From: Deltaproteobacteria bacterium
Lineage (GTDB): Bacteria; Bdellovibrionota_B; Oligoflexia; Oligoflexales; Bog-1112
Length of the DNA stretch: 64,000 nucleotides
NCBI GenBank assembly: GCA_016186945.1
Contig: JACPKR010000072.1
Coordinates: 1-64,000 of the forward strand
Reading direction: 5' to 3'
This document shows, one piece after another, positions 34,309-42,226 of the stretch (its first letter is position 1; each line of letters opens with the position of its first letter). The notes beneath the pieces are model-generated. The model worked only from the letters and a program-made list of their open reading frames with translations, made no database searches and had not been told where the DNA came from. The position numbers and the translations under genes were made by a program.

Positions 34309-36660
34309 CTACTTAGTCTTGAACATGGAAGTGAAGGAAGAAGTCATCGGGTTGCTCGCAAGATCCTTGACCCCTTGTGTCACGGTAACTGTATAGGTGC
34401 TATTCCTTTTTAATGCAGAAAGTGGGGTGAACGTTGCTACTTTGTTAGTATAGCCTACTGTTCCAGAAATAGAAGTGTTTGCAAGTTTAAGCTGGATCGT
34501 CCCGGTATTGATCGTGTTTGGATTCATGTCTTCAGAAAATGCAATGAGAATTTTAGTTGAAGTCGCAACAGACACAGTATTGTCAGCTGGGGAGATAGAT
34601 TGTACAAAAGGAGGCGTCGTATCAGCCTCTACCCCTGTTGTGAACGTCCAACTATAGTCGTTGAGCATTGAGTTCCCTGATAAATCACGAACCGTATTGC
34701 GAATACTTGCGGTATAGGTTACTGAAAAATTTAGATTCGCCGAAGGGGTAAATATAGCAGTTCGACTTGAGTAGCTAACTATGCCACTGATGGCATTTGA
34801 ATTCAGATCTTTCAGGGTAAAGCTTAAAGTATTTACAGTCGACGGCGCCATATCTTCGGAAAACACTGCTAATATTTTTGTATTCACATCGACATTGCTT
34901 TGATTTCCAAGGGGAACTGTCGATACGAGTTCGGGACGGGTGGTGTCCGGAGCTGCCCCTGTGGTAAAACTCCAAACAAAGTCGTTGGCTAAGGCATTCC
35001 CGGAAAGATCTAAAATTCCCTCCTTTAAAGTGCACTCATAAGTTGTTGAGTAGGAAAGTGCTTCGGAGGGCGTGAAAATTGCACTTCGGCCGAAAGCTGA
35101 GACGACGCCATTAACCGTTTTCTGATTAGATTTTTCTTTCAAATAGAACGTAATGGGAGTCACGGAAGTTGGTGTAATATTTTCGCTAAACGTGGCAGTT
35201 ACCTTCGTAATGGTGGAAACTTGCAAGGCGTCAGGTTCAGGAGCCGTTAGACTCACTTCTGGTGGAGTACTGTCAACCGTCGATGCCGTTGTAAATGACC
35301 AACTATAGTCCGACTCTAGTTCATTGCCGTTTAAATCTTTAACGCTTCTTAGAATGGTTACCTTGTATTTTGTTTCCGGATCCAAGTTGAAAAGAGGTGA
35401 AAACACCGAAGTCCGTCCTGTATTTGTAATTGTTCCTATAACGAGAACGCCGTTGGCTTTTTCAACTAGAAAGCTTGCCGATGTTAAAGACGACGCCAAC
35501 ATAGGTTCTGTAAACGTGACGGAAAATTTGCTGCTGATAGAAACATCTGTCGCTGAGATACCTGGTGCATGATTAGATACTTGAGGAGCGGTCAAATCTT
35601 GTTGAGCACTCGTCGTAAATTCCCAAATGTAGTCAGACTCGAGAGTATTCCCCGCAAGATCACTGACCGAACTTAGGATATGGGCAGTTATACGGCTATC
35701 TTCAGGAAGTAAGTCCAACGGTGTAAACGTAGCGACTCTTCCTAAAACACTGACGTTACCCACAAGTCGACGTGATGAGGAATCTGTTAGAAAAAACTCG
35801 TAGGTCGTCAGAGTTCTTATATCGACGACTTCGGAAAATGTCACGGAGACCTTTCCATTGATCGGAACATCTTTACTTTGCGGAAGCGGGGTCACGGAAC
35901 TAACAACGGGGCGCGTGGTATCAGACTCACTTTGGGTTGTAAAACTCCACTGATAAGAACCGACCATAGCGTTTCCCCGCAAGTCTTTAACTCGAGAAAT
36001 GCTTGCAGTATATGTAACACCAATTTGTAAGACTGAAGTTGGTGTAAAAATAACCGTTCTTCCCAGTTGTTCTGTTTGACCACTGATCAAACTACCGTCG
36101 GCGGATACCAGGTTTACAACACCAGAACTAATTGAAAATGGGTCAATCGACTCTGTAAATACGACAGAGATCTTTGTGTTAGTAGCAACGTTTTTGGCTT
36201 GATTGATTGGTGTTACGGAGCTGACCTTAGGGGGTGTAGTGTCACTCTGTTCTCCCGTTGTAAATTTCCAAGTATAGTCCTTAACCAAAGTCTTGCCGGA
36301 AAGGTTCCTTACTGACTTTTTGACTAGGGCATGAAATTCTCGTGAAGGAGTGAGTCCAAAAGAAGGAGAAAAGAGTGCAGTATTTCCACTGGAACTCACT
36401 TGACCAGCAATTTGTAGCTGAGTCTTGGTATCAAATAAGGTAAACGAGGTACTTGAAATCGTAGTCGAGACGATCCTTGTCGAGAACACAATCGACAGCT
36501 TAGTATTGGTGGCAATATTCGTTGAATTATTTCCTGGGCTGGTTGAAGACACATAAAGTGTACGTAAGTCCTCTATAGCGCCATCCCCGTCTTTTGCCCC
36601 ACAGGCACTGAGGGCTAATAGCCCTAGTGTGAAGCCTGCCCAACTTAGCTTGATCGTCAA
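34309..36660 (-). CDS. Lipoprotein with seven tandem Ig-like (Big_5/SbsA-type) domains
   Basis: 783 residues. Lipobox LLALSAC gives lipidation at about residue 20. Seven units of about 105 residues follow, each beginning with D-T/S-T-x-P-x-V-x-x-x-x-P (the first is degenerate), with N-x-x-V..T.I.V.FSE in the first third, G.V...G..A.F.P in the middle and L..NSTYT...V.DL.GN....Y.W.FTT at the end. This is the bacterial Ig-like domain 5 pattern found in surface and extracellular matrix proteins. It probably acts as a cell-surface stalk or adhesin; no catalytic or binding end domain is seen. Confidence 0.88.
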   Translation of the reverse strand: MTIKLSWAGFTLGLLALSACGAKDGDGAIEDLRTLYVSSTSPGNNSTNIATNTKLSIVFSTRIVSTTISSTSFTLFDTKTQLQIAGQVSSSGNTALFSPSFGLTPSREFHALVKKSVRNLSGKTLVKDYTWKFTTGEQSDTTPPKVSSVTPINQAKNVATNTKISVVFTESIDPFSISSGVVNLVSADGSLISGQTEQLGRTVIFTPTSVLQIGVTYTASISRVKDLRGNAMVGSYQWSFTTQSESDTTRPVVSSVTPLPQSKDVPINGKVSVTFSEVVDIRTLTTYEFFLTDSSSRRLVGNVSVLGRVATFTPLDLLPEDSRITAHILSSVSDLAGNTLESDYIWEFTTSAQQDLTAPQVSNHAPGISATDVSISSKFSVTFTEPMLASSLTSASFLVEKANGVLVIGTITNTGRTSVFSPLFNLDPETKYKVTILRSVKDLNGNELESDYSWSFTTASTVDSTPPEVSLTAPEPDALQVSTITKVTATFSENITPTSVTPITFYLKEKSNQKTVNGVVSAFGRSAIFTPSEALSYSTTYECTLKEGILDLSGNALANDFVWSFTTGAAPDTTRPELVSTVPLGNQSNVDVNTKILAVFSEDMAPSTVNTLSFTLKDLNSNAISGIVSYSSRTAIFTPSANLNFSVTYTASIRNTVRDLSGNSMLNDYSWTFTTGVEADTTPPFVQSISPADNTVSVATSTKILIAFSEDMNPNTINTGTIQLKLANTSISGTVGYTNKVATFTPLSALKRNSTYTVTVTQGVKDLASNPMTSSFTSMFKTK

Positions 36661-36911
36661 AGTCCGATGATCCTCCGCGATTCCATCTTTCGGATCGGAG
36701 GAACGAACCTAAAACTTAAAGGACATGGGCGTTGTTGCATAATCAAGGCATAGAGCAATAAGCGCTCCAGGTCGTCGGGCTGTCGTAGAGAGATACCGCT
36801 GATACAGCTCACCTCTATTTGTGGGTCGATTTCAGTACAAAAGTAATTTAGTTTGGCAAGGTTAGAAAAGACGGCGGCCCTGATGGTCGTGGCGTGGGAT
36901 TTTATAAACAC
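36657..36911 (-). CDS. Doubtful small ORF upstream of the Ig-repeat lipoprotein
   Basis: 84 residues (MFIKSHATTIRAAVFSNL...RKMESRRIIGL), not resembling a family I know, with no signal peptide or clear ribosome site. Its stop overlaps the ATG of the lipoprotein gene (ATGA-type), which would suit translational coupling and is the only reason to keep it. It may equally be untranslated leader of the lipoprotein mRNA; no better feature was found in this 270-bp gap. Confidence 0.25.
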   Translation of the reverse strand: MFIKSHATTIRAAVFSNLAKLNYFCTEIDPQIEVSCISGISLRQPDDLERLLLYALIMQQRPCPLSFRFVPPIRKMESRRIIGL

Positions 36912-36932
36912 AGCGACAATTCACATAAGAAC

Positions 36933-38072
36933 TTACAAAAATAATCCTGACAAAAATCTTGTTACGTCTAATATTTTTATTCCATTTTTTTCGTGTTCAT
37001 GTCGCACCAATTTGACCAATTGAATTGCCGGATATTGATATTTTTCATGAAAATGAATGAGTGCTCGGCTGGGTGTACTGTCAGACAATTTTACTTCTAT
37101 GATACTCTCGATTTTTTCTTGGCGAGTTAACGCAAAATCCACTTCCATCCCGTCCTTTGTGCGCAAGTAGTGTAAGGCAGTTTCTTCAGCCTGATAATCG
37201 GTTAGGGCGTACGAGTGTTTGAGCAAGCTTACCGCAACGAGGTTTTCAAGCTTTGCCCCATCATCCCCTTGCACAAGTCCGGTGTCAAAAAAATATAACT
37301 TTGGCTCTTTTAATAAGCTGCGTGCAATATTTTTTGAGTAAGGGGTCACCCTAAAAATAACGAATAGGGCTTCTAAAACTTGAATATATTTTTTTATTGT
37401 TGTTGGCGATACAATAACATCCTCAGCCAGGGATTGGTAAGAAACTGGTGTGCCGACCCGACTTCTCAATAAATTGAAAACGAGTTGCATTGCTTTAAAA
37501 TTGTAGATTTTGTCCATCTCAAAAACATCGGTGCTTAAAATACTATTGATGTATTGCAATCGCCACCTATTGGCTTCCACTTCATTTTCTGCCAAATAAG
37601 GTTCAGGAAAGCCGCTACGTGAAATCAATCGGTCAAGAGCAAGAACCTCTGGTATCTGTGTAAGCTCTGCCAAAGAAAGGGGCAGCAATCGGTGACGAAA
37701 ATATCGTCCCGCCAGAGAATCCCCTAGTTGATCGTAGATATCCAATCGTGCACTTCCGGTCACCAAGATGCGCATGGATTGGGACTTTGTGTCATAAACC
37801 CCTTTAAGATAATTTTTCCAATTTTCCATCTTATGGAGTTCATCAAGGATCAAGAGATCCGTTGTCGGAAGCCAGGATTGTGCATTAATAATTTCGCGAT
37901 CTAGAATTTGGTCATAATTAAGGTAAACGCTATTTTTGAACGCCAATGCAAGATCCTTAGCTAGCCAAGTTTTTCCTGCTTGGCGTGGCCCCACGAGAAG
38001 CACAATTTTCTTTTCCAAATCCTTAAGGATGGCCTGTTTTTGAATTCTCTTCATTAGACTAAAATACATCAT
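36933..38072 (-). CDS. AAA_14/DUF4143 ATPase (second copy)
   Basis: 379 residues. Walker A GPRQAGKTWLAKDL, Walker B LLILDELHKMENW, sensor VTGSARLD, an SLAGRYFRHRLLPLSLAEL segment typical of the family, a winged-helix part (LRSRVGTPVSYQSLAEDVIVSPTTIKKYIQVLE) and the nuclease-like C-terminal pattern DGMEVDFALTR...SIIEVKLSD. Function in the family is unknown. An ATG at 38072 abuts a 30-bp palindrome; ATG 38054 is the alternative start closest to the usual family N-terminus (MKRIQKQAIL). It shares layout but low identity with the copy at 29493-30695, so it is not a recent duplication. Confidence 0.88.
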   Translation of the reverse strand: MMYFSLMKRIQKQAILKDLEKKIVLLVGPRQAGKTWLAKDLALAFKNSVYLNYDQILDREIINAQSWLPTTDLLILDELHKMENWKNYLKGVYDTKSQSMRILVTGSARLDIYDQLGDSLAGRYFRHRLLPLSLAELTQIPEVLALDRLISRSGFPEPYLAENEVEANRWRLQYINSILSTDVFEMDKIYNFKAMQLVFNLLRSRVGTPVSYQSLAEDVIVSPTTIKKYIQVLEALFVIFRVTPYSKNIARSLLKEPKLYFFDTGLVQGDDGAKLENLVAVSLLKHSYALTDYQAEETALHYLRTKDGMEVDFALTRQEKIESIIEVKLSDSTPSRALIHFHEKYQYPAIQLVKLVRHEHEKNGIKILDVTRFLSGLFL

Positions 38073-38102
38073 ATTGGAGTAAAGTCAAGACTTTTCTCCA
38101 AT
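38073..38102. promoter_or_regulatory. 30-bp palindrome abutting the second ATPase gene
   Basis: ATTGGAG-T-AAAGTC (38073-38086) and GACTTT-T-CTCCAAT (38089-38102) are inverted repeats with one mismatched pair and a 2-nt centre. The left end touches the ATG at 38072. Its position matches that of the palindrome at the first ATPase gene while its sequence differs, as would be expected for sites recognised by each gene's own product. Confidence 0.65.
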
Positions 38103-38208
38103 TACGTGACGTTTAGTCGTAAACTTAGAAGTGAAATGATATTCCCTTTGGGCTTGCTGATGATCACCTTCAATCAAAAATACAAAAATAATAGCGACTT
38201 AGCGTCTG

Positions 38209-38237
38209 TGAGCCGAATATCCACAGTATTCGGCTCA
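38209..38237. promoter_or_regulatory. Operator-like palindrome 1 upstream of fic
   Basis: Perfect 11-nt arms TGAGCCGAATA (38209-38219) and TATTCGGCTCA (38227-38237) with a 7-nt centre. The same half-site recurs at 38253, one site closer to the gene. Two aligned sites in front of a gene whose product ends in a winged helix suggest autorepression. Confidence 0.75.
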
Positions 38238-38252
38238 GAATATCTGTATTTT

Positions 38253-38280
38253 TGAGCCGAATAGGGTTACAATCGGCTCA
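38253..38280. promoter_or_regulatory. Operator-like palindrome 2 upstream of fic
   Basis: Left arm TGAGCCGAATA (38253-38263) is identical to that of site 1; the right arm CAATCGGCTCA (38270-38280) matches at 9 of 11 positions, with a 6-nt centre. The left arms of the two sites are 44 bp apart, close to four helical turns, so bound dimers would lie on the same face. The site ends 18 bp before the fic ATG and would cover the promoter or start region. Confidence 0.72.
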
Positions 38281-38298
38281 ACAAGAAAAAGGGCGGCA

Positions 38299-39399
38299 AT
38301 GACGTACATATGGGAGAGAGATGATTGGCCGGAATTCAGGTGGGACTCTACATTAGTAGAAAAGCAGGTTTATGCTTATGTGAAGGAAGCGAGTTCTTTA
38401 ATTGGTCAGGCTTCTCTTTTCACGAGTGAAAGAACAACAGAAGCGTTGGTCGATCTGATGGTCTCGGAGGCTGTTAAAACCTCTCAAATAGAAGGAGAGT
38501 TTTTCAGCAGGAAAGATGTACGGTCGTCCATACTCAATCAATTGGGAATTAGAAAGACGATTGAACGCGTGCGTGATCCTGGCGCAGAAGGAGTTGCATC
38601 TCTTATGATTGCTGTTCGAGATCAATTTCGGGAGCCTTTGACGGAACAACGATTATTCGAGTGGCATAGTTTGCTTATGTCAAGACCCATTGATAGAAAG
38701 CGCTTAGCTGTTGGGAAATGGAGGACATCAACGAAGTCCATGCGGATTATTTCGGGACCTATGGGTCGGAAAAAGGTCCACTATGAAGCACCGCCATCGC
38801 ATCGGGTGCCGCGGGAGATGGAAACATTCATAGGCTGGTTTAACGAAAGTAAGGACTTGAAAGGCCCTATACGAGCTGGAGTCGCCCACCTTTATTTTGA
38901 ATGCATCCATCCCTTCGATGATGGTAATGGACGCATTGGACGTGCCTTATCTGAGACGGCTTTGTCTCAAGATTTAGGTTCCCCCGTGCTCCTTAGTCTA
39001 TCCACAACGATCCAAGCACACCGGCGGAGTTATTATGATGAACTGTCTAAGGCAAGTCGAGGGGATCTCGATATTACCGAGTGGCTGGTCTGGTTTACCC
39101 AAGTGATCTTGGACTCACAGTTGCAGGCTAAGGGACAGATTGAATTTGTTCTCAAGAAGGCTCGTTTTTGGGATCATCATGCTGAGCATATCAATAAGAG
39201 ACAGGTCAAAGTGTTGCAAAGGATGTTCAAGGAGGGACCAAAGGGATTCTCTGGTGGCATCACCGCGCAAAAATATATGAAAATTGCCGCTTGCTCAAAA
39301 GCCACCGCTACGCGCGACTTAAGCGATTTGAATACAAAAGGCTGTTTGAAAAGACTTGCAAGCGGTGGTCGAAGTACGCATTATGAAATTAATCTATAG
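38299..39399 (+). CDS. Fic family AMP-transferase-type protein (DUF4172-Fic-winged helix)
   Basis: 366 residues. N-terminal DUF4172-type start (YIWERDDWPEFRWD), the inhibitory helix motif T61-SQI-E65-G66 of class II Fic proteins, the catalytic loop HPFDDGNGRIGR with H204, and a C-terminal winged helix (about 300-366). The loop is canonical, so nucleotide transfer (usually AMP from ATP to a hydroxyl side chain) is expected, held in check by E65. Two palindromes lie upstream. AAGGGCGG precedes the ATG. The stop TAG is in the TATAGT end of a family A repeat. Targets cannot be read from sequence. Confidence 0.92.
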   Translation: MTYIWERDDWPEFRWDSTLVEKQVYAYVKEASSLIGQASLFTSERTTEALVDLMVSEAVKTSQIEGEFFSRKDVRSSILNQLGIRKTIERVRDPGAEGVASLMIAVRDQFREPLTEQRLFEWHSLLMSRPIDRKRLAVGKWRTSTKSMRIISGPMGRKKVHYEAPPSHRVPREMETFIGWFNESKDLKGPIRAGVAHLYFECIHPFDDGNGRIGRALSETALSQDLGSPVLLSLSTTIQAHRRSYYDELSKASRGDLDITEWLVWFTQVILDSQLQAKGQIEFVLKKARFWDHHAEHINKRQVKVLQRMFKEGPKGFSGGITAQKYMKIAACSKATATRDLSDLNTKGCLKRLASGGRSTHYEINL

Positions 39400-39502
39400 T
39401 ATTTGAGAAAAAGAATTCGTGGAGAGGACCTTTTTTGAAAAAAAGTTCCCCTCCACACCTCCCCCCAAAAAACTTTAGATATTGAAGTTTTTGAAAAGGG
39501 GC
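39395..39502. repeat. Family A repeat, short form, copy 4
   Basis: About 108 bp from TATAGTATTTG to GAAAAGGGG, exactly filling the gap between the stop codons of the convergent fic and lipoprotein genes. The fic stop TAG lies within its terminal TATAGT. The hairpins with T-runs on both strands would suit a bidirectional terminator. Confidence 0.88.
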
Positions 39503-41416
39503 TTACTGCTGTAGTTTCTGGTATTCGATCTTCAGTTCCTCGTGCTCGATCTTCCTTGTATCCCAGTCCGCCCTCTTGGGGGGGAGAAAAACGTCAGCAG
39601 CATAGGCATCTAAATCTCCCTTATAGTCGGTCTGAAATCGCCGCCATTCTTCCAAGTCTTTCACAAAAACCATTGTTTCTGCTTCGCTGCCCCGAGTCTT
39701 TTCAAGCCACCTATCGAGTTCACTCTTCCGTGCAGGTGGTAATGCGAACCCTGAGAAGTCCTTATTCGCTAGCTTAGCTTGCAGATAGGCAAGCTCTTCA
39801 TTCACCACATTGGGTTCACCCTTGACCCTCTCGGAGAATATCCCAGCTCCCTTCAATCTGTCCTCAAGGGGCCCAAATTTTTTCATTAAGTTAAAGCGAA
39901 AGGAATCACCGATAGACAACTCAAGCCCATTCCTAACAGCTTCTATATCCTTCGAGAAGAGGACTCCTCCGTTTTTATAGTAGGCTTCCAAACCCATGCT
40001 CAGTCTCGTATTTCTTTGGAGGTGATACGCAGAAAGCTGGGAAAAACTATCCACAGTGAGAGCTTCCCCATCACCGGTTCTTCCTGCATAGGCAGCACTC
40101 TCCTTCGAGACCGGTCCGTCTTTATCGAAGAAATTTCTGAAAGACCGATATTGCCTAAGCTCTTGTTCGGCAATGCGAACTGCATCCCCAAGCGTAGTCA
40201 ACTGAGCCTGAAGATTGACGATCTCTTTCCATTTAACGGAATCCATCCTCTTTGAAAGAGCGATCATGAAAGCATCCGCATCGCCCAATGATAATTTTGC
40301 ATCTTTTTGCCTAAGCTGCGTGGTCAAATCTCCAAGTCTTCTTCCATCAGGCAAAAGTAGGGTTTCGTTGAACTTGGCAAGTCTGACACCCAATTCTTCT
40401 TGGATTCTCAAATAGTTTTCCAGTACGTCTAATTGCCGTGTCGGGGTGCCCGTAGGGAAGTTTAACCACTGCTGCTTGAACTTCTCAAATGCAACTCTAA
40501 AAGGGTTTGTTGGGCCGCAATATGCAGCATAATTTTCCAAACGTTGGGCAAGGGGCTTAACTTCACTGTTTACCATTCCTTCAAAGGATGAACCTAAACT
40601 GCGTGCCTTCTCAGCGAGGGGTTTTTCTAGAAGAAGAATTCCTGCGCCCACGCTAGGTTTGCTGCTTCGGACCTCCACCTGTTTTGCTGTTTTGGGATCG
40701 GGGGCCTCTTTCGCCGGAGCTGGGGATTCGCTTGCCGGTGTTCGCTTCGGTGCTGGGACAATCACGCCTTGCGGAGGAACCCCGCCCTCAAAACGCACAG
40801 GCTCGTAGTTTGTGTCCAAATCTCTGAACCCTTGGGGAACGGGAAACTCTTCAGGAGCTAACTCCACAGTTCTTGTCCCCAGGTTTGAATTCTGCCGTAC
40901 CCTTGGTAAATTAGGCGCTGATGAAATAACCCGTGGGCTTTCCCACATTCGACGCAGCTCATCTACGCGCACCCTGGCGGTAGTTTGGGGCTCAACACGT
41001 GGCGTAGGACTAGCAGGTCCTTCTTCGAACGCACGCGCCAAAGTTTTTACATTACCAAGAAGACCCAAGCCGGAACCTCCTTCCCATTCCCCTTCACCCT
41101 TTAACTCATCGCTGTAAACGTAGTATCGAATGAAACCGTCCTCCCCTACGTACTCCTTCATCGAATCGTCCATAGTCAAGTTAAGCACTGGTAGATAAAT
41201 TTGCGTCAGGGGACGAGTGAAATCAAAAGCTTCCGCATTCTCTCTTGGATGAAGCGACCCTTCAAAGGGCTCCAACAAAAGCAAATCATTGCCCGGACTT
41301 GATGAGTTTGTTTGTGCTGCCTGGGTCAATTCTTGACTCGGGCTACGGTCATGTTTCTTGCAGGCTAAAATATTCAAAAGGACAATCGAGACCAAAAACT
41401 TCACCCAAGTATTCAT
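39503..41416 (-). CDS. Large lipoprotein, helical, unknown
   Basis: 637 residues from ATG 41416 (GGAG seven bases upstream; a longer frame start would add 16 residues before the signal peptide). Lipobox LLNILAC. Residues about 25-250 are low-complexity and proline-rich (with TPRVEPQTTARVR and PASESPAPAKEAPDP), like a wall-spanning linker; residues about 260-637 are predicted helical, charged and end in a coiled coil (KIEHEELKIEYQKLQQ). I do not recognise the family. It lies downstream of sdhB on the same strand with a gap of 57 bp, and may be transcribed with it. Confidence 0.7.
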   Translation of the reverse strand: MNTWVKFLVSIVLLNILACKKHDRSPSQELTQAAQTNSSSPGNDLLLLEPFEGSLHPRENAEAFDFTRPLTQIYLPVLNLTMDDSMKEYVGEDGFIRYYVYSDELKGEGEWEGGSGLGLLGNVKTLARAFEEGPASPTPRVEPQTTARVRVDELRRMWESPRVISSAPNLPRVRQNSNLGTRTVELAPEEFPVPQGFRDLDTNYEPVRFEGGVPPQGVIVPAPKRTPASESPAPAKEAPDPKTAKQVEVRSSKPSVGAGILLLEKPLAEKARSLGSSFEGMVNSEVKPLAQRLENYAAYCGPTNPFRVAFEKFKQQWLNFPTGTPTRQLDVLENYLRIQEELGVRLAKFNETLLLPDGRRLGDLTTQLRQKDAKLSLGDADAFMIALSKRMDSVKWKEIVNLQAQLTTLGDAVRIAEQELRQYRSFRNFFDKDGPVSKESAAYAGRTGDGEALTVDSFSQLSAYHLQRNTRLSMGLEAYYKNGGVLFSKDIEAVRNGLELSIGDSFRFNLMKKFGPLEDRLKGAGIFSERVKGEPNVVNEELAYLQAKLANKDFSGFALPPARKSELDRWLEKTRGSEAETMVFVKDLEEWRRFQTDYKGDLDAYAADVFLPPKRADWDTRKIEHEELKIEYQKLQQ

Positions 41417-41473
41417 TTTCAATCTCCAGATCGAGGGTGATCGTCGGGGCTGATGCAAGGTCATGGCCTCGTT

Positions 41474-42226
41474 TTAGCCCTCTTCGCTCACCAATGCTGC
41501 AGAGGCAAATTCCCTATTAAGCCGCGCGATGTGCTCCACACTGATTTCCTTTGGGCAAACAGCTTCGCATTCCAGAGTGTTTGTACAGCCGCCAAAACTC
41601 TCGTTTTCCATCTGGCGCAGCATGTTAAGCACCCTACGAGCACGCTCCGGTTGACCTTGAGGGAGAAGGGAGAGCTGCGAGACTTTGGCAGAAACAAAAA
41701 GCATAGCTGATGCGTTCTTGCACGCTGCCACACAAGCTCCACAACCGATGCAGGCAGCGGCATCCATCGCCTTGTCGGCGCATTGTTTCGGTACGGGTAA
41801 ACAATTTGCGTCCTGAGCCCCCCCCGCATTGACCGACACAAACCCACCCGCCTGCATGATCCGATCAAAAGCACTCCTGTCCGTTACCAAGTCACGGATG
41901 ACAGGAAAACCTTTCGCTCGCCAAGGCTCTATGTAAATCTCTTCCCCATCACGAAACGACCGCATGTGCAATTGACACACCGTCGTCCCTCTCTGAGGAC
42001 CGTGAGCTGTCCCATTGATTACCAGTGAACAGGCGCCACAGATCCCCTCTCGACAATCATGATCGAACGCTATCGGATCCTTTCCCTGTGTGATCAACTC
42101 TTCATTAACCACATCAAGCATTTCAAGAAAAGACATCGAAGAACTAATATTCTGCGGAGTGTAGGTTTCAAATCTGCCGGTATCATCCTTACTCTTCTGT
42201 CGCCAAACTTTTAAGGTAACTCTCAT
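41474..42226 (-). CDS. sdhB: Succinate dehydrogenase iron-sulfur subunit
   Basis: 250 residues. [2Fe-2S] ligands in [27 protein letters not shown], and the [4Fe-4S]/[3Fe-4S] cysteines in [11 protein letters not shown] and [15 protein letters not shown]. The extra-long spacing and the sequence context match the SdhB of the b558-type (SdhCAB) enzymes of Bdellovibrionota, Deltaproteobacteria and Bacteroidota. Its ATG overlaps the sdhA stop by four bases. It passes electrons from SdhA to the membrane anchor. Confidence 0.96.
   Translation of the reverse strand: MRVTLKVWRQKSKDDTGRFETYTPQNISSSMSFLEMLDVVNEELITQGKDPIAFDHDCREGICGACSLVINGTAHGPQRGTTVCQLHMRSFRDGEEIYIEPWRAKGFPVIRDLVTDRSAFDRIMQAGGFVSVNAGGAQDANCLPVPKQCADKAMDAAACIGCGACVAACKNASAMLFVSAKVSQLSLLPQGQPERARRVLNMLRQMENESFGGCTNTLECEAVCPKEISVEHIARLNREFASAALVSEEG

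Noticed and set aside
34309-36660. Regular DNA repeats suggesting a CRISPR array
   Set aside because: The periodicity is about 315 bp and in a coding frame of Ig-like domains; no short direct repeats with spacers occur here or elsewhere in the window.
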